The notes under the pieces were generated by a model. That model searched no databases. It saw only the letters and a program-made list of their open reading frames with translations, and was not told the origin of the DNA. Of a stretch of 34,452 nucleotides of DNA, positions 13,841-21,877 are shown piece after piece (position 1 is the stretch's first letter; each line of letters opens with the position of its first letter). This DNA is from an uncultured Bacillota bacterium (GTDB lineage Bacteria > Bacillota > Clostridia > Tissierellales > Tissierellaceae). The position numbers were made by a program, and so were the translations under genes. The stretch is taken from contig CALGAG010000179.1 in assembly GCA_937951995.1 (NCBI GenBank), positions 1-34,452 on the forward strand, read 5' to 3'.

Positions 13841-14968
13841 ATGCAATACCGTGAATTTTCTGTCAACAAGTTAAATGTTTCACTATTAGGCCTGGGTTGT
13901 ATGCGTTTTCCTGTTTTGGAGAATGATAATTCAAAAATCGATGTGGATAGGTCAACCTCAATTGTAAGGTATGCCCTCGAAAAAGGAATCAATTATTTTG
14001 ACACTGCATATCCCTATCACGGAGGGGAATCTGAGGCTTTCCTGGGAAGAGCACTTGAGGGTATCAGAAGGGAGGATTACCACCTGGCCACTAAATCTCC
14101 CGTTTGGCTTATGGAAAATCATGATGATTTTATGAAATATCTTGATGAGCAGTTGGTTAATTTAAATACAAACTACGTGGATTTTTACCTTTTTCACGCC
14201 CTTAATAAAAATTCTTTCGAAAAAATAAAATCTCTTGAATTTGAAAGGTTCGTAGAAAGGGCCAAGGAGGAAGGCAAAATCAGATATATCGGATTTTCAT
14301 TCCACGATGAGCTACCGATTTTTAAGGAGATAATCGATCATTATCCCTGGGAGTTCTGTCAGATCCAATTGAACTACATGGACACTGAATATCAGGCTGG
14401 TCTAGCGGGTCTTGAATATGCAAAAAACAGAGGTATAGACGTAGTGGTCATGGAGCCCCTTAAGGGGGGCAAGCTGGCTCAATCACCTGAGGATGTCCTC
14501 CAGGTGTGGAATAGGTCGCAAACCTCCCGTACGCCGGTTAGATGGGCTCTGAAGTGGCTTCATGGTCTGCAAGGCATATCAGTTGTCCTAAGCGGAATGT
14601 CCTCTCTGGACCAGCTTGAGGAAAATATAGGAATTAGCTCTGATGATGATGTTCTATCACCGGAGGACATGGACATTGTGAATATGGCAGCCCAGATATA
14701 TAGGAGCAGGACCAAGGTGGACTGTACAGGCTGCAAGTATTGCATCCCCTGCCCACAGAATGTTGCAATCCCGAATATCTTTCAGCTTTACAACGATGCC
14801 CATGTATATGGATCCATGGAGGAGGCCTCCAAATCATATTCCAACCTCGTTGAAAAGGAGGAGGACAGCTCCAGATGTGTGGAGTGTGGACTGTGTGAGG
14901 AAAAGTGTCCACAGAACCTTGCCATAATCCAGTATCTCAAGGATGCCAGAGACGACCTATACAGCTGA
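13841..14968 (+). CDS. Aldo/keto reductase with C-terminal two-cluster ferredoxin domain
   Basis: Cytoplasmic NAD(P)H-type oxidoreductase of 375 residues. The TIM-barrel part (about 1-280) has the AKR tetrad Asp54, Tyr59 (FDTAYPY), Lys85 (ATKSPVW) and His119 (DFYLFHALN). The C-terminal part carries two [4Fe-4S] sites: Cys295, 298, 301, 304 (CTGCKYCIPC) and Cys346, 349, 352, 356 (CVECGLCEEKC). Such fusions are common in anaerobic Firmicutes and presumably link the barrel to ferredoxin-level electrons; the substrate is unknown. It is transcribed away from the gcv operon. The GGGGG run 7-8 bases before the ATG serves as ribosome-binding site. It ends next to a DnaA-box cluster and the rpsI terminator. 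Confidence 0.93.
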   Translation: MQYREFSVNKLNVSLLGLGCMRFPVLENDNSKIDVDRSTSIVRYALEKGINYFDTAYPYHGGESEAFLGRALEGIRREDYHLATKSPVWLMENHDDFMKYLDEQLVNLNTNYVDFYLFHALNKNSFEKIKSLEFERFVERAKEEGKIRYIGFSFHDELPIFKEIIDHYPWEFCQIQLNYMDTEYQAGLAGLEYAKNRGIDVVVMEPLKGGKLAQSPEDVLQVWNRSQTSRTPVRWALKWLHGLQGISVVLSGMSSLDQLEENIGISSDDDVLSPEDMDIVNMAAQIYRSRTKVDCTGCKYCIPCPQNVAIPNIFQLYNDAHVYGSMEEASKSYSNLVEKEEDSSRCVECGLCEEKCPQNLAIIQYLKDARDDLYS

Positions 14969-14999
14969 TAAATAGCTCCTGATACGCATGTTCGGGTAC

Positions 15000-15041
15000 T
15001 TATCCACCTTATCCACATTATCCACAATCCACAGGGGATAA
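15000..15041. repeat. Cluster of three head-to-tail DnaA boxes
   Basis: TTATCCACC (15000-15008), TTATCCACA (15009-15017) and TTATCCACA (15018-15026) follow each other with no spacer. The last two are exact matches to the bacterial DnaA-box consensus and the first differs by one base. A degenerate copy, CAATCCACA (15025-15033), overlaps the third, and a weak inverted copy reads TTATCCCC on the minus strand (15034-15041). The cluster lies in the 128-bp gap between the aldo/keto reductase and rpsI. Confidence 0.72.
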
Positions 15042-15066
15042 CCTTTGTTAACAATTAAAAAGGGCT

Positions 15067-15092
15067 AAAAAAAAGCACCCAATGGGTGCTTT
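15067..15092 (-). terminator. Terminator of rplM-rpsI
   Basis: On the minus strand a GCACCC / GGGTGC stem, extended by A-T pairs and with a 3-base loop, is followed by eight T's just after the rpsI stop. It may also act weakly on the plus-strand aldo/keto reductase transcript. Confidence 0.9.
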
Positions 15093-15096
15093 CCTA

Positions 15097-15489
15097 TTAT
15101 CTCTTGCTGAACTGTGGACTTCTTCTTGCCTTCTTTAGACCGTATTTCTTTCTCTCTACCATCCTTGAATCTCTAGTAAGATGTCCTGCCTTCTTAAGTA
15201 TTGGTCTTAACTCTCCATCTGCTTCAAGTAGAGCTCTGGCAATACCGTGTCTGATTGCTCCGGCCTGTCCTGTGAATCCACCGCCGTGAACATTTACAAA
15301 TACGTCGTACTTGTCTGCTGTTTCAGTTATGGTCAAAGGCTCTTTTGCAATTACTCTTAGTGTCTCGTAGTTGAAAAAGTCCTCAATATCTCTTTTGTTG
15401 ATTGTGACCTGTCCGTTACCTGGTACTAATCTAACTCTTGCAACGGATGTCTTTCTTCTTCCTGTTCCTAAAAATTGTGTTGCAGCCAT
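15097..15489 (-). CDS. rpsI: 30S ribosomal protein S9
   Basis: Small-subunit head protein whose C-terminal tail reaches the P-site tRNA. It has 130 residues, the usual length. The N-terminal GTGRRKTSVARV, the central NVHGGGFTGQAGAIRHGIARAL and the conserved C-terminal SPQFSKR with terminal Lys-Arg identify it clearly. It lies 25 bases after rplM in the standard rplM-rpsI pair and is followed by a terminator. Confidence 0.98.
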   Translation of the reverse strand: MAATQFLGTGRRKTSVARVRLVPGNGQVTINKRDIEDFFNYETLRVIAKEPLTITETADKYDVFVNVHGGGFTGQAGAIRHGIARALLEADGELRPILKKAGHLTRDSRMVERKKYGLKKARRSPQFSKR

Positions 15490-15514
15490 TTACAGTCCTC
15501 CCTTCATCAATTAA

Positions 15515-15943
15515 TTAAACTTCGTAAACTTCTGGCTTCTGCGCCTGGTGTCCGTGCTCTGTACCTCTGTAAACCTTAAGTTTCCTGTACATTTGTCTTC
15601 CCAGACTATTCTTTGGCAGCATTCCTTTAACAGCCAGCTCAATTATCTTCTCGGGATTCTTCTCCATCAGCTCGCCGTATGATACCTGTCTCAAGCCTCC
15701 TGGATAACCTGTATGGTATGTGTAGTTTTTCTGCTCCAGTTTCTTTCCAGTAAGTTTGATCTTGTCAGCGTTTATAACTATAACAAAATCACCTGTATCA
15801 ACATGTGGTGTGTAGATGGGCTTATTCTTACCTCTCAGAATAGTTGCAATCTCTGTGGCCAGTCTTCCCAATACTTTATCTTCTGCGTCTATGATATACC
15901 ATTTTCTTTCGACTTCATTGGCTTTTGCCATATAGCTTTTCAT
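15515..15943 (-). CDS. rplM: 50S ribosomal protein L13
   Basis: Early-assembly large-subunit protein, 142 residues. Recognised by ADKVLGRLATEIATILRGK, YTPHVDTGDFVIVINADKI and the C-terminal GMLPKNSLGRQMYRKLKVY. The ATG has a GGAGGG site 6 bases upstream. It is preceded by its own consensus promoter and a leader hairpin resembling the L13 autoregulatory leaders of Firmicutes. rplM-rpsI is therefore a separate transcription unit from truA. Confidence 0.98.
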   Translation of the reverse strand: MKSYMAKANEVERKWYIIDAEDKVLGRLATEIATILRGKNKPIYTPHVDTGDFVIVINADKIKLTGKKLEQKNYTYHTGYPGGLRQVSYGELMEKNPEKIIELAVKGMLPKNSLGRQMYRKLKVYRGTEHGHQAQKPEVYEV

Positions 15944-15977
15944 CTATTTCCCTCCTTACAACAACATTCGTTTTAAG

Positions 15978-16015
15978 GTGTCTACTAAAAAGTTTCCGGG
16001 CTTCTTTTTAAACAC
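15978..16015 (-). promoter_or_regulatory. Candidate L13 autoregulatory leader hairpin
   Basis: In the rplM 5' leader, GTGT (16012-16015) and AAAAAG pair with CTTTTT and ACAC (15978-15981), enclosing a small internal loop and a GC-rich apical region. Its position, between promoter and rplM, fits the known Firmicutes L13 leader class. I judged this on position and pairing, without a covariance match. Confidence 0.5.
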
Positions 16016-16023
16016 TCTTATAT

Positions 16024-16052
16024 ATTCTAATACAAGTAACAATCAATGTCAA
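16024..16052 (-). promoter_or_regulatory. Promoter of rplM-rpsI
   Basis: TTGACA (16047-16052), a 17-base spacer and TAGAAT (16024-16029) on the minus strand, immediately after the truA stop codon. Confidence 0.82.
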
Positions 16053-16060
16053 GGCAGATT

Positions 16061-16798
16061 TTACCTGTAGTATACTTTTTCCAAAAATAGTCCCTGGGCT
16101 GGTGCTGTTCTTCCAGCAGACCGTCTATCCCTGTCCTGAATCATTTCAGGAATCTCCTCCTTGCACCTCTGGCCGGCTCCTACCTCAATAAGGGTTCCCG
16201 CAATGATCCTGACCATATTTCGGAGAAAGCTGTTTCCCTCCAGTGCTATTTCAATTATCTCGTCTTTTTTTTCAATTTCTATTGAATAAATGGTCCGTAT
16301 GGATGATTTTATGGAAGTTCTCCTCCCTCTGAAAGATCTGAAATCATGGGTTCCAATAAAGTACTTGGCCGCTTCTCTCATCAATTCTACGTCCAATGGA
16401 TGTTTGATATGACATGTATAATTCCTAAGCAGGGGCCTTTCTGGCTCACCGTTGTATATCCTGTAGACATACCTCTTGTGTGTTGCACTGAACCTAGCGT
16501 GAAAATCCATTGGTACCTCCTGGGACGATTTGACCCTGATGTCTTCAGGAAGCTCAATATTCAAGGCAAACCTGAATCTCTCTCCAGGTATGGATGATTC
16601 AGTCCTGAAATTAGCAACATGCCCAAGGGCATGAACCTTTGCATCTGTCCTTCCTGATCCATACAGTACAGTCTTTTCACCAGTCACCCTGTAAAGAGCT
16701 TTCTCTATTTCCTCCTGAATGGAGGGAAAGCTCTCCTGGGTCTGCCATCCCCAGTAGTTTGTACCGTCGTATTCTATTATAAGCTTGATGTTTCTCAT
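16061..16798 (-). CDS. truA: tRNA pseudouridine(38-40) synthase
   Basis: Converts uridines 38-40 of the tRNA anticodon arm to pseudouridine. It has 245 residues, normal for TruA. The catalytic aspartate is Asp52 in YGSGRTDAKVHA. The YDGTNYWGWQ N-terminal motif and the C-terminal LRNMVRIIAGTLIEVG and RSAGRTAPAQGLFL motifs are present. It follows ecfT by 4 bases and is the last gene of the ecfA1-ecfA2-ecfT-truA unit, an order conserved across Firmicutes. Confidence 0.97.
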   Translation of the reverse strand: MRNIKLIIEYDGTNYWGWQTQESFPSIQEEIEKALYRVTGEKTVLYGSGRTDAKVHALGHVANFRTESSIPGERFRFALNIELPEDIRVKSSQEVPMDFHARFSATHKRYVYRIYNGEPERPLLRNYTCHIKHPLDVELMREAAKYFIGTHDFRSFRGRRTSIKSSIRTIYSIEIEKKDEIIEIALEGNSFLRNMVRIIAGTLIEVGAGQRCKEEIPEMIQDRDRRSAGRTAPAQGLFLEKVYYR

Positions 16799-16802
16799 AT
16801 TA

Positions 16803-17603
16803 TCACCATATATATCGGCTGGATATTATCGCTGCAAAAAAGATTGTCATTCCCGTCAGGACTGCATAGTCTCTCCTAACAAACCTTAGCTCGTTAAGTC
16901 TTGTCCTGCCGTCTCCACCACGGTAGCACCTTGCCTCCATGGCAGTGGCCAACTCATCTGCCCTTCTGAAGGCATTGATAAACAGGGGAACGAGAAGGGG
17001 TACAAGATTCTTTGCCCTGCTTAAAATATTCCCCGATTCGAAGTCCGCTCCTCTTGCCATCTGAGCCTTCATTATCTTGTCAGTTTCCTCAAGAAGTGTT
17101 GGAATAAATCTTAGGGCTATTGTCATCATCATGGCCAGCTCGTGTGCCGGTAGTCCGATTCTGCTAAAAGGAGACAGAAGCCTTTCTATTCCGTCTGTCA
17201 AGGCGATTGGAGATGTGGTAAGGGTCAAAAGCGATGTTCCCGTTATAAGGAAAATCAGCCTTAGAGCCATGAAGACAGACTGTCTCAAGCCCTCCTTTGT
17301 TATTACCAAGGGGCCCAACTCAGCCAGGACCTCTCCTTTGGTCATGAACAGGTTGATGGCAAAGGTTATTAAGATTATAAACATCAGGGGCTTCAAACCT
17401 TTTATGATAAATTTAACCGGTAGATTTGCGATGGAAATTACAATTCCAATGAAGGCCACGATGAATATATATGGTATGAAGCTTGTCACAAAGAAGAGAG
17501 ATGCAATAAACAATGCTACAATGATTATTTTCACTCTAGGATCCAATTTGTGAACTATAGATGTTCCTGGAAAATATTGTCCGATTGTAATATCTTTAAG
17601 CAT
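16803..17603 (-). CDS. ecfT: Energy-coupling factor transporter transmembrane protein EcfT
   Basis: Membrane scaffold of the group II ECF transporter, coupling the two ATPases to interchangeable substrate-binding S components for vitamins or metals. 266 residues with several hydrophobic helices in the N-terminal half (about residues 25-130) and the two Ala-Arg coupling motifs, MKAQMARGAD and AMEARCYRGG, which bind the ATPases. Its ATG overlaps the ecfA2 stop region by 8 bases. No S component is encoded in this window, which fits a shared module serving unlinked S proteins. Confidence 0.96.
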   Translation of the reverse strand: MLKDITIGQYFPGTSIVHKLDPRVKIIIVALFIASLFFVTSFIPYIFIVAFIGIVISIANLPVKFIIKGLKPLMFIILITFAINLFMTKGEVLAELGPLVITKEGLRQSVFMALRLIFLITGTSLLTLTTSPIALTDGIERLLSPFSRIGLPAHELAMMMTIALRFIPTLLEETDKIMKAQMARGADFESGNILSRAKNLVPLLVPLFINAFRRADELATAMEARCYRGGDGRTRLNELRFVRRDYAVLTGMTIFFAAIISSRYIW

Positions 17604-18459
17604 CCTTCTTACTCCTTAAATAATTTAATATTTCCGCTTTGGCTTCTTCAATGGTAAGGATATCGTCCTTCACACTATTACCCCTGCTCTTGAAGGCCTT
17701 CATAAACTTTGTGATCTGTGGAATTCCAAGGCCCATCTCCTCAAGCTCATCTGTCTTGGAGAACACCTCTCTTGTCGGGCCGTCAAGAGCAACCTTGCCC
17801 TTGTGCATTACAAATATCCTGTTGACAAGTCTGGCTATGTCCTCCATGCTGTGGGAAACTAGAATGATTGTTATATTTTCCTTGTCATATATCTTTCTGA
17901 TTTCATCAAGGATGTCATCCCTGCCCTTGGGGTCAAGACCAGCTGTTGGCTCGTCAAGTATCAGAACCTTTGGCTTCATGGCAATTACCCCTGCAATGGC
18001 AACCCTTCTCTTCTGTCCACCTGAAAGCTCAAAGGGTGACCTCTCCTTAAGCTCTTCAAACTCAAGACCAACAAGCTCCATTGCATCCCTGACCCTCTTG
18101 TCAACTTCCTCATCGGATAGTCCAAGATTTTTTGGTCCAAAGGCAATGTCCTTGTAGATGGTCTCTTCAAACAGCTGGTGTTCAGGGTATTGAAACACAA
18201 GACCCACCTTCTGTCTCACAGACTTCATCTTGGTCTCCTTGCTTGAAAGATCCTCACCATCGATTATGATGGTTCCTTTGGTAGGCTTCATAAGTCCGTT
18301 CAAGTGCTGTACAAGGGTTGACTTGCCAGAGCCTGTATGGCCAATAAGTCCTATGAATTCCCCCTCCTCCACCTGAAGGTTTATCTTGTCCAGGGCCCTC
18401 TTTTCAAATGGTGTCCCAGGATTATAAATATAGTCTACGTCCTTCAGTTCTATAATCAT
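17596..18459 (-). CDS. ecfA2: ECF transporter ATPase EcfA2
   Basis: One of two cytoplasmic ATPases of the shared ECF module, 287 residues. Walker A GHTGSGKST (40-48), signature LSGGQKRRVAIAG, Walker B VLILDEPTAGLD and the H-loop SHSMED are complete. The C-terminal region contains a family extension after the nucleotide-binding domain. The start ATG overlaps the ecfA1 stop as ATGA. EcfA2 is assigned over EcfA1 by gene order and by the family's N-terminal pattern MIIELKDVDYIYNPGTPFEK. Confidence 0.95.
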   Translation of the reverse strand: MIIELKDVDYIYNPGTPFEKRALDKINLQVEEGEFIGLIGHTGSGKSTLVQHLNGLMKPTKGTIIIDGEDLSSKETKMKSVRQKVGLVFQYPEHQLFEETIYKDIAFGPKNLGLSDEEVDKRVRDAMELVGLEFEELKERSPFELSGGQKRRVAIAGVIAMKPKVLILDEPTAGLDPKGRDDILDEIRKIYDKENITIILVSHSMEDIARLVNRIFVMHKGKVALDGPTREVFSKTDELEEMGLGIPQITKFMKAFKSRGNSVKDDILTIEEAKAEILNYLRSKKDA

Positions 18460-19301
18460 AGCGTGTCCACCAGCTCCTCAACAGATAATATATCGTCTTT
18501 GATATTATACCCTTCCTTGTTCAACTCATACACAAGCTCCGTTACCTGTGGCACGTCAAGTCCCAGGGACTTAAGCTTTTCAACCTGCTTGAAAATCTCC
18601 TTTGGGGTTCCAAGCATTACAGCCTCACCTTCATTTAGCACCATGACCCTGTCGGCTTCCACAGCCTCATCCATGTAGTGGGTGATAAGAATGATGGTCT
18701 TGTTCTTATCCTCATTCAACTTCTTTATGGTCTCCATTACCTCAAGTCTCCCTGATGGGTCAAGCATTGCTGTAGGTTCGTCAAAAATGATGCAATCAGG
18801 CTCCATGGCCAATATTCCCGCTATGGCAACCCTTTGCTTCTGTCCACCTGATAGGAGGTGTGGAGCATGACTCTTGTATTCTGTCATTTCAACAACCTCA
18901 AGAGCATCATCAACCCGCCTTCTTATTTCAGCAGGGGGCACACCCAGGTTCTCCGGTCCAAAGGCAACATCCTCCTCAACAATTGTGGCTACAATCTGAT
19001 TGTCGGGATTTTGAAACACCATACCGGCTGTTGATCTGATGTCCCAGATTTTATCCTCATCCCTTGTGTTCATGCCGTTAACCCAGATATCACCCTTGGA
19101 TGGCAGAATCAATCCGTTAATCATCTTTGCAAGAGTGGATTTTCCTGACCCATTGTGTCCAAGAACCACAAAAAATTCCCCTCTTTTGATTTGGATGCTC
19201 AGGTCATTTACGGCCAATTGGATGCTTTCATCAATGTAGGAGCTGTATTCATAGCTCACATTTTGTATATCGATCATTATATTGTTGTTTTTTTCGTTCA
19301 T
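18456..19301 (-). CDS. ecfA1: ECF transporter ATPase EcfA1
   Basis: Partner ATPase of the ECF module, 281 residues. Walker A GHNGSGKST (48-56), Q-loop FQNPDNQIV, signature LSGGQKQRVAIAG, Walker B CIIFDEPTAMLD and H-loop THYMDE are all intact. It is the first gene of the unit. A TTGAAA-17-TATATT promoter lies about 35-65 bases upstream, and a hairpin after rplQ insulates it from the ribosomal operon. The start is the ATG at 19301, 4 bases after AGAGG; an internal ATG (residue 9) is possible. Confidence 0.95.
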   Translation of the reverse strand: MNEKNNNIMIDIQNVSYEYSSYIDESIQLAVNDLSIQIKRGEFFVVLGHNGSGKSTLAKMINGLILPSKGDIWVNGMNTRDEDKIWDIRSTAGMVFQNPDNQIVATIVEEDVAFGPENLGVPPAEIRRRVDDALEVVEMTEYKSHAPHLLSGGQKQRVAIAGILAMEPDCIIFDEPTAMLDPSGRLEVMETIKKLNEDKNKTIILITHYMDEAVEADRVMVLNEGEAVMLGTPKEIFKQVEKLKSLGLDVPQVTELVYELNKEGYNIKDDILSVEELVDTL

Positions 19302-19336
19302 ATTATACCTCTGTTAAAATTTTCTATTACCAGTTT

Positions 19337-19365
19337 AATATAACACAAGAAAAATGTTATTTCAA
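19337..19365 (-). promoter_or_regulatory. Promoter of ecfA1-ecfA2-ecfT-truA
   Basis: TTGAAA (19360-19365), a 17-base spacer and TATATT (19337-19342) on the minus strand, ahead of ecfA1. Confidence 0.7.
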
Positions 19366-19399
19366 TTGACCTTTCCTGGCAACCAAGTGGATTTCACAA

Positions 19400-19430
19400 A
19401 ACTAAAGGGACTAAGTGTCAACTTAATCCC
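19400..19430 (-). terminator. Weak terminator after rplQ
   Basis: On the minus strand GGGATTAAG and CTTAGTCCC form a 9-bp stem with one G-U pair and a 6-base loop, followed by TTTAGTTTT. The broken T tract suggests partial termination and some read-through into ecfA1. Confidence 0.62.
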
Positions 19431-19438
19431 CCTCCCTA

Positions 19439-19780
19439 TTAAACAAGTTCCAATATAGCTATTTCTGCGCCATCTCCGCGACGAGGACCAACTTTTAATA
19501 CCCTTGTATAACCACCATTTCTGTCGGCATACTTAGGACCTATTTCATCAAATAATTTCCTCACCACATCTTCATCATATATGAATGCAAGTGCTTGTCT
19601 CCTTGCATGAAGATCGCCTTTCTTTGCCAAAGTAATCATCTTCTCAGCCATTCTCTTTGTCTCTTTAGCTCTGGTTACTGTGGTTTCAATTCTTTCTTCC
19701 CTTAGTAATGATGTAACTTGATTTCTCAACATTGCTTTTCTATGAGCAGTAGGGCGACCAAGTTTTCTTAGTGTTGTCAC
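19439..19780 (-). CDS. rplQ: 50S ribosomal protein L17
   Basis: Large-subunit protein near the tunnel exit, 113 residues. Recognised by LGRPTAHRKAMLRNQVTSLL, RAKETKRMAEKMITLAKKGD and the C-terminal GGYTRVLKVGPRRGDGAEIA. It closes the alpha operon, 24 bases after rpoA, and is followed by a weak terminator. Confidence 0.98.
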   Translation of the reverse strand: MTTLRKLGRPTAHRKAMLRNQVTSLLREERIETTVTRAKETKRMAEKMITLAKKGDLHARRQALAFIYDEDVVRKLFDEIGPKYADRNGGYTRVLKVGPRRGDGAEIAILELV

Positions 19781-19804
19781 ATTTATCCCTCCTTCTTGCG
19801 TAGG

Positions 19805-20752
19805 TTATTCATCACTTGATTTAAGGCCTAATCCCAATTCAGCAAGCTTTTTCTGTACCTCTTCAAGGGATTTCTTGCCTAGATTTCTAACCTTCATCAT
19901 GTCTTCCTCAGTTTTTTCAGTCAATTCCTCAACAGTATTGATGCCTGCTCTCTTAAGACAGTTATAGCTTCTAACTGAAAGATCCAGCTCCTCCACTGTC
20001 ATTTCAAGTACCTTCTCCTTCTTGTCCTCTTCCTTTTCCACCATGATTTCAACCTCGTTGACATGGTCTGTAAGTCCGATAAACAGATTAAGGTGCTCCG
20101 TAAGGATCTTGGCTCCCAATGAAGTGGCTTCATCAGCACTCATGGTTCCATTTGTCCAGACATCAAGCTCAAGTCTGTCGTAGTCAGTTATCTGACCGAC
20201 TCTTGTGTTTCCGACCTGGTAGTTGACCTTGCTTACAGGAGTAAAGGATGAGTCTACAGGAATAACTCCCACAGGCTGACCTTCCTTCTTGTTCTTCTCG
20301 GCAACTGAGTAGCCTCTTCCTCTGATAAGCTCAAGTTCAATATACAACTTCCCATCTTCATTGACGGTTGCTATATGCTGGTCCTTGTTCACTATTTCAA
20401 CTTCCATCCCCGTTGCAATGTCACCGGCTGTTACGACCTGAGGTCCCTCCACGTCGATGATCATTGTTACAGGCTCTTCAGTGTACATCTTTGCTGCTAC
20501 TTCCTTGATATTGAGTATGATTTCTGGCACATCTTCCAAAACGCCTGGGATGGTTGCAAACTCATGCAGGACTCCCTGGATCTTAATTGATGATATTGCT
20601 GCTCCGGGCAATGATGAAAGCAGTACTCTTCTAAGAGAGTTTCCAAGTGTTGTTCCGTAGCCTCTTTCAAGGGGCTCCACAACAAATTTACCATAGCTTC
20701 CATCTTCACTTAATTCCATGATCTCAATTCTAGGCTTTTCAATTTCTATCAT
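19805..20752 (-). CDS. rpoA: DNA-directed RNA polymerase alpha subunit
   Basis: Dimerises to nucleate RNA polymerase assembly and contacts promoter UP elements and activators. 315 residues, as in Firmicutes. The N-terminal domain (about 1-230) contains GYGTTLGNSLRRVLLSSLPGAA; an acidic Lys/Glu linker (MVEKEEDKKEKV) leads to the C-terminal domain (about 245-315) with the DNA-contacting SVRSYNCLKRAGI and NLGKKSLEEV motifs. ATG 20752 is 9 bases after GGAGGG. The 66-base gap to rpsD is the widest in the alpha operon and contains a TATAAT-like string, so an internal promoter is possible. Confidence 0.98.
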   Translation of the reverse strand: MIEIEKPRIEIMELSEDGSYGKFVVEPLERGYGTTLGNSLRRVLLSSLPGAAISSIKIQGVLHEFATIPGVLEDVPEIILNIKEVAAKMYTEEPVTMIIDVEGPQVVTAGDIATGMEVEIVNKDQHIATVNEDGKLYIELELIRGRGYSVAEKNKKEGQPVGVIPVDSSFTPVSKVNYQVGNTRVGQITDYDRLELDVWTNGTMSADEATSLGAKILTEHLNLFIGLTDHVNEVEIMVEKEEDKKEKVLEMTVEELDLSVRSYNCLKRAGINTVEELTEKTEEDMMKVRNLGKKSLEEVQKKLAELGLGLKSSDE

Positions 20753-20818
20753 TAAGCATAACCCTCCTTGATTTTTTTAATTTTTAACGGACGAGGGCAA
20801 CTGATACTATTATATCGA

Positions 20819-21442
20819 TTATTTAGAATATAGCTCGACGATTAGATGTTCTTCAACTGGAAGATCAATATCCTCTCTGGTTGATTCAGCTACGATTGTT
20901 CCTCTTAGTTTTTCAAGATCTATGTTTATCCATGGTGCTGTATTTCCACTGTGGTTTTCAACCAAAGTCTTGAATTTCTCGCTACCACGGCTTTTTTCCT
21001 TAACCTCGATAACATCACCTACTGCAGTCATAAGTGAAGGTATTGTCGCCTTATTTCCATTCAGCAGGAAGTGTCCATGTGTCACAAGCTGTCTTGCTTC
21101 TGCTCTTGAAGCAGCCAGACCCATTCTGTAAACTACATTGTCAAGTCTTGACTCAAGAATCTTGAACAGATTCTCACCGGTTACACCCTTCATTTTATCA
21201 GCCATCATGAAGTACTTGCTCATCTGTGACTCTGAAAGTCCATAGAATCTACGTACCTTTTGCTTTTCTCTTAGCTGCAATCCATACTCAGTAACTTTCT
21301 TTCTAGATTGTCCGTGTTGTCCTGGAGCAAAGTTTCTCTTGTTAAGAGCACATCTGTCTGTATAACATCTGTCTCCCTTAAGGAAAAGCTTTGTACCTTC
21401 TCTTCGGCACAATCTGCAAACTGGCCCTGTATATCTTGCCAT
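20819..21442 (-). CDS. rpsD: 30S ribosomal protein S4 (zinc-binding type)
   Basis: Primary 16S rRNA-binding protein, 207 residues. Unlike the cysteine-free S4 of many Bacilli and enterobacteria, it has Cys9, Cys12, Cys26 and Cys31 in its N-terminal domain, the zinc-ribbon form. The S4 RNA-binding domain follows (RLDNVVYRMGLAASRAEARQ and VTHGHFLLNG). It is embedded in the alpha operon between rpsK and rpoA, so any S4 autoregulation would act on this operon. Confidence 0.98.
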   Translation of the reverse strand: MARYTGPVCRLCRREGTKLFLKGDRCYTDRCALNKRNFAPGQHGQSRKKVTEYGLQLREKQKVRRFYGLSESQMSKYFMMADKMKGVTGENLFKILESRLDNVVYRMGLAASRAEARQLVTHGHFLLNGNKATIPSLMTAVGDVIEVKEKSRGSEKFKTLVENHSGNTAPWINIDLEKLRGTIVAESTREDIDLPVEEHLIVELYSK

Positions 21443-21460
21443 CTCTATTTACACCTCCTA

Positions 21461-21859
21461 TTAAACTCTTCTTCTCTTCGGTGGTCTACATCCATTGTGT
21501 GGAATTGGAGTAACATCCTTGATCATGCTAACTTCAAGTCCGGATGCCTGTAGTGACCTTATTGCCGCTTCTCTTCCTGATCCAGGTCCCTTTACAAATA
21601 CCTCAACGACCTTAAGTCCATGCTCCATAGCTTTTCTTGCAGCTTCCTCAGCACATTGTTGTGCGGCATAAGGAGTGGATTTCCTTGACCCTCTGAATCC
21701 AAGCTGTCCAGAGCTTGCCCATGATATTACATTACCTTGGGTATCTGTAAGTGTTACCATTGTATTGTTGAAGGATGAAGAAATATGAGCCTGACCTCTC
21801 TCAATGTTCTTACGTTCTCTTCTTCTTACACGTGTTGCTTTACCTTTTTTAGGTGCCAT
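21461..21859 (-). CDS. rpsK: 30S ribosomal protein S11
   Basis: Platform protein near the mRNA exit, 132 residues. Identified by GQAHISSSFNNTMVTLTDTQ, SRKSTPYAAQQCAEEAARKA and the C-terminal DVTPIPHNGCRPPKRRRV. The N-terminal extension is highly basic. It lies 18 bases from both rpsM and rpsD. Confidence 0.98.
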   Translation of the reverse strand: MAPKKGKATRVRRRERKNIERGQAHISSSFNNTMVTLTDTQGNVISWASSGQLGFRGSRKSTPYAAQQCAEEAARKAMEHGLKVVEVFVKGPGSGREAAIRSLQASGLEVSMIKDVTPIPHNGCRPPKRRRV

Positions 21860-21877
21860 TAAGTTCCCCTCCTTTAC

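Noticed and set aside
15000..15041. Tandem TTATCC repeats as a CRISPR or satellite array
   Set aside because: Units are only 9 bp with no spacers, and they match the DnaA box consensus; no cas genes are present.
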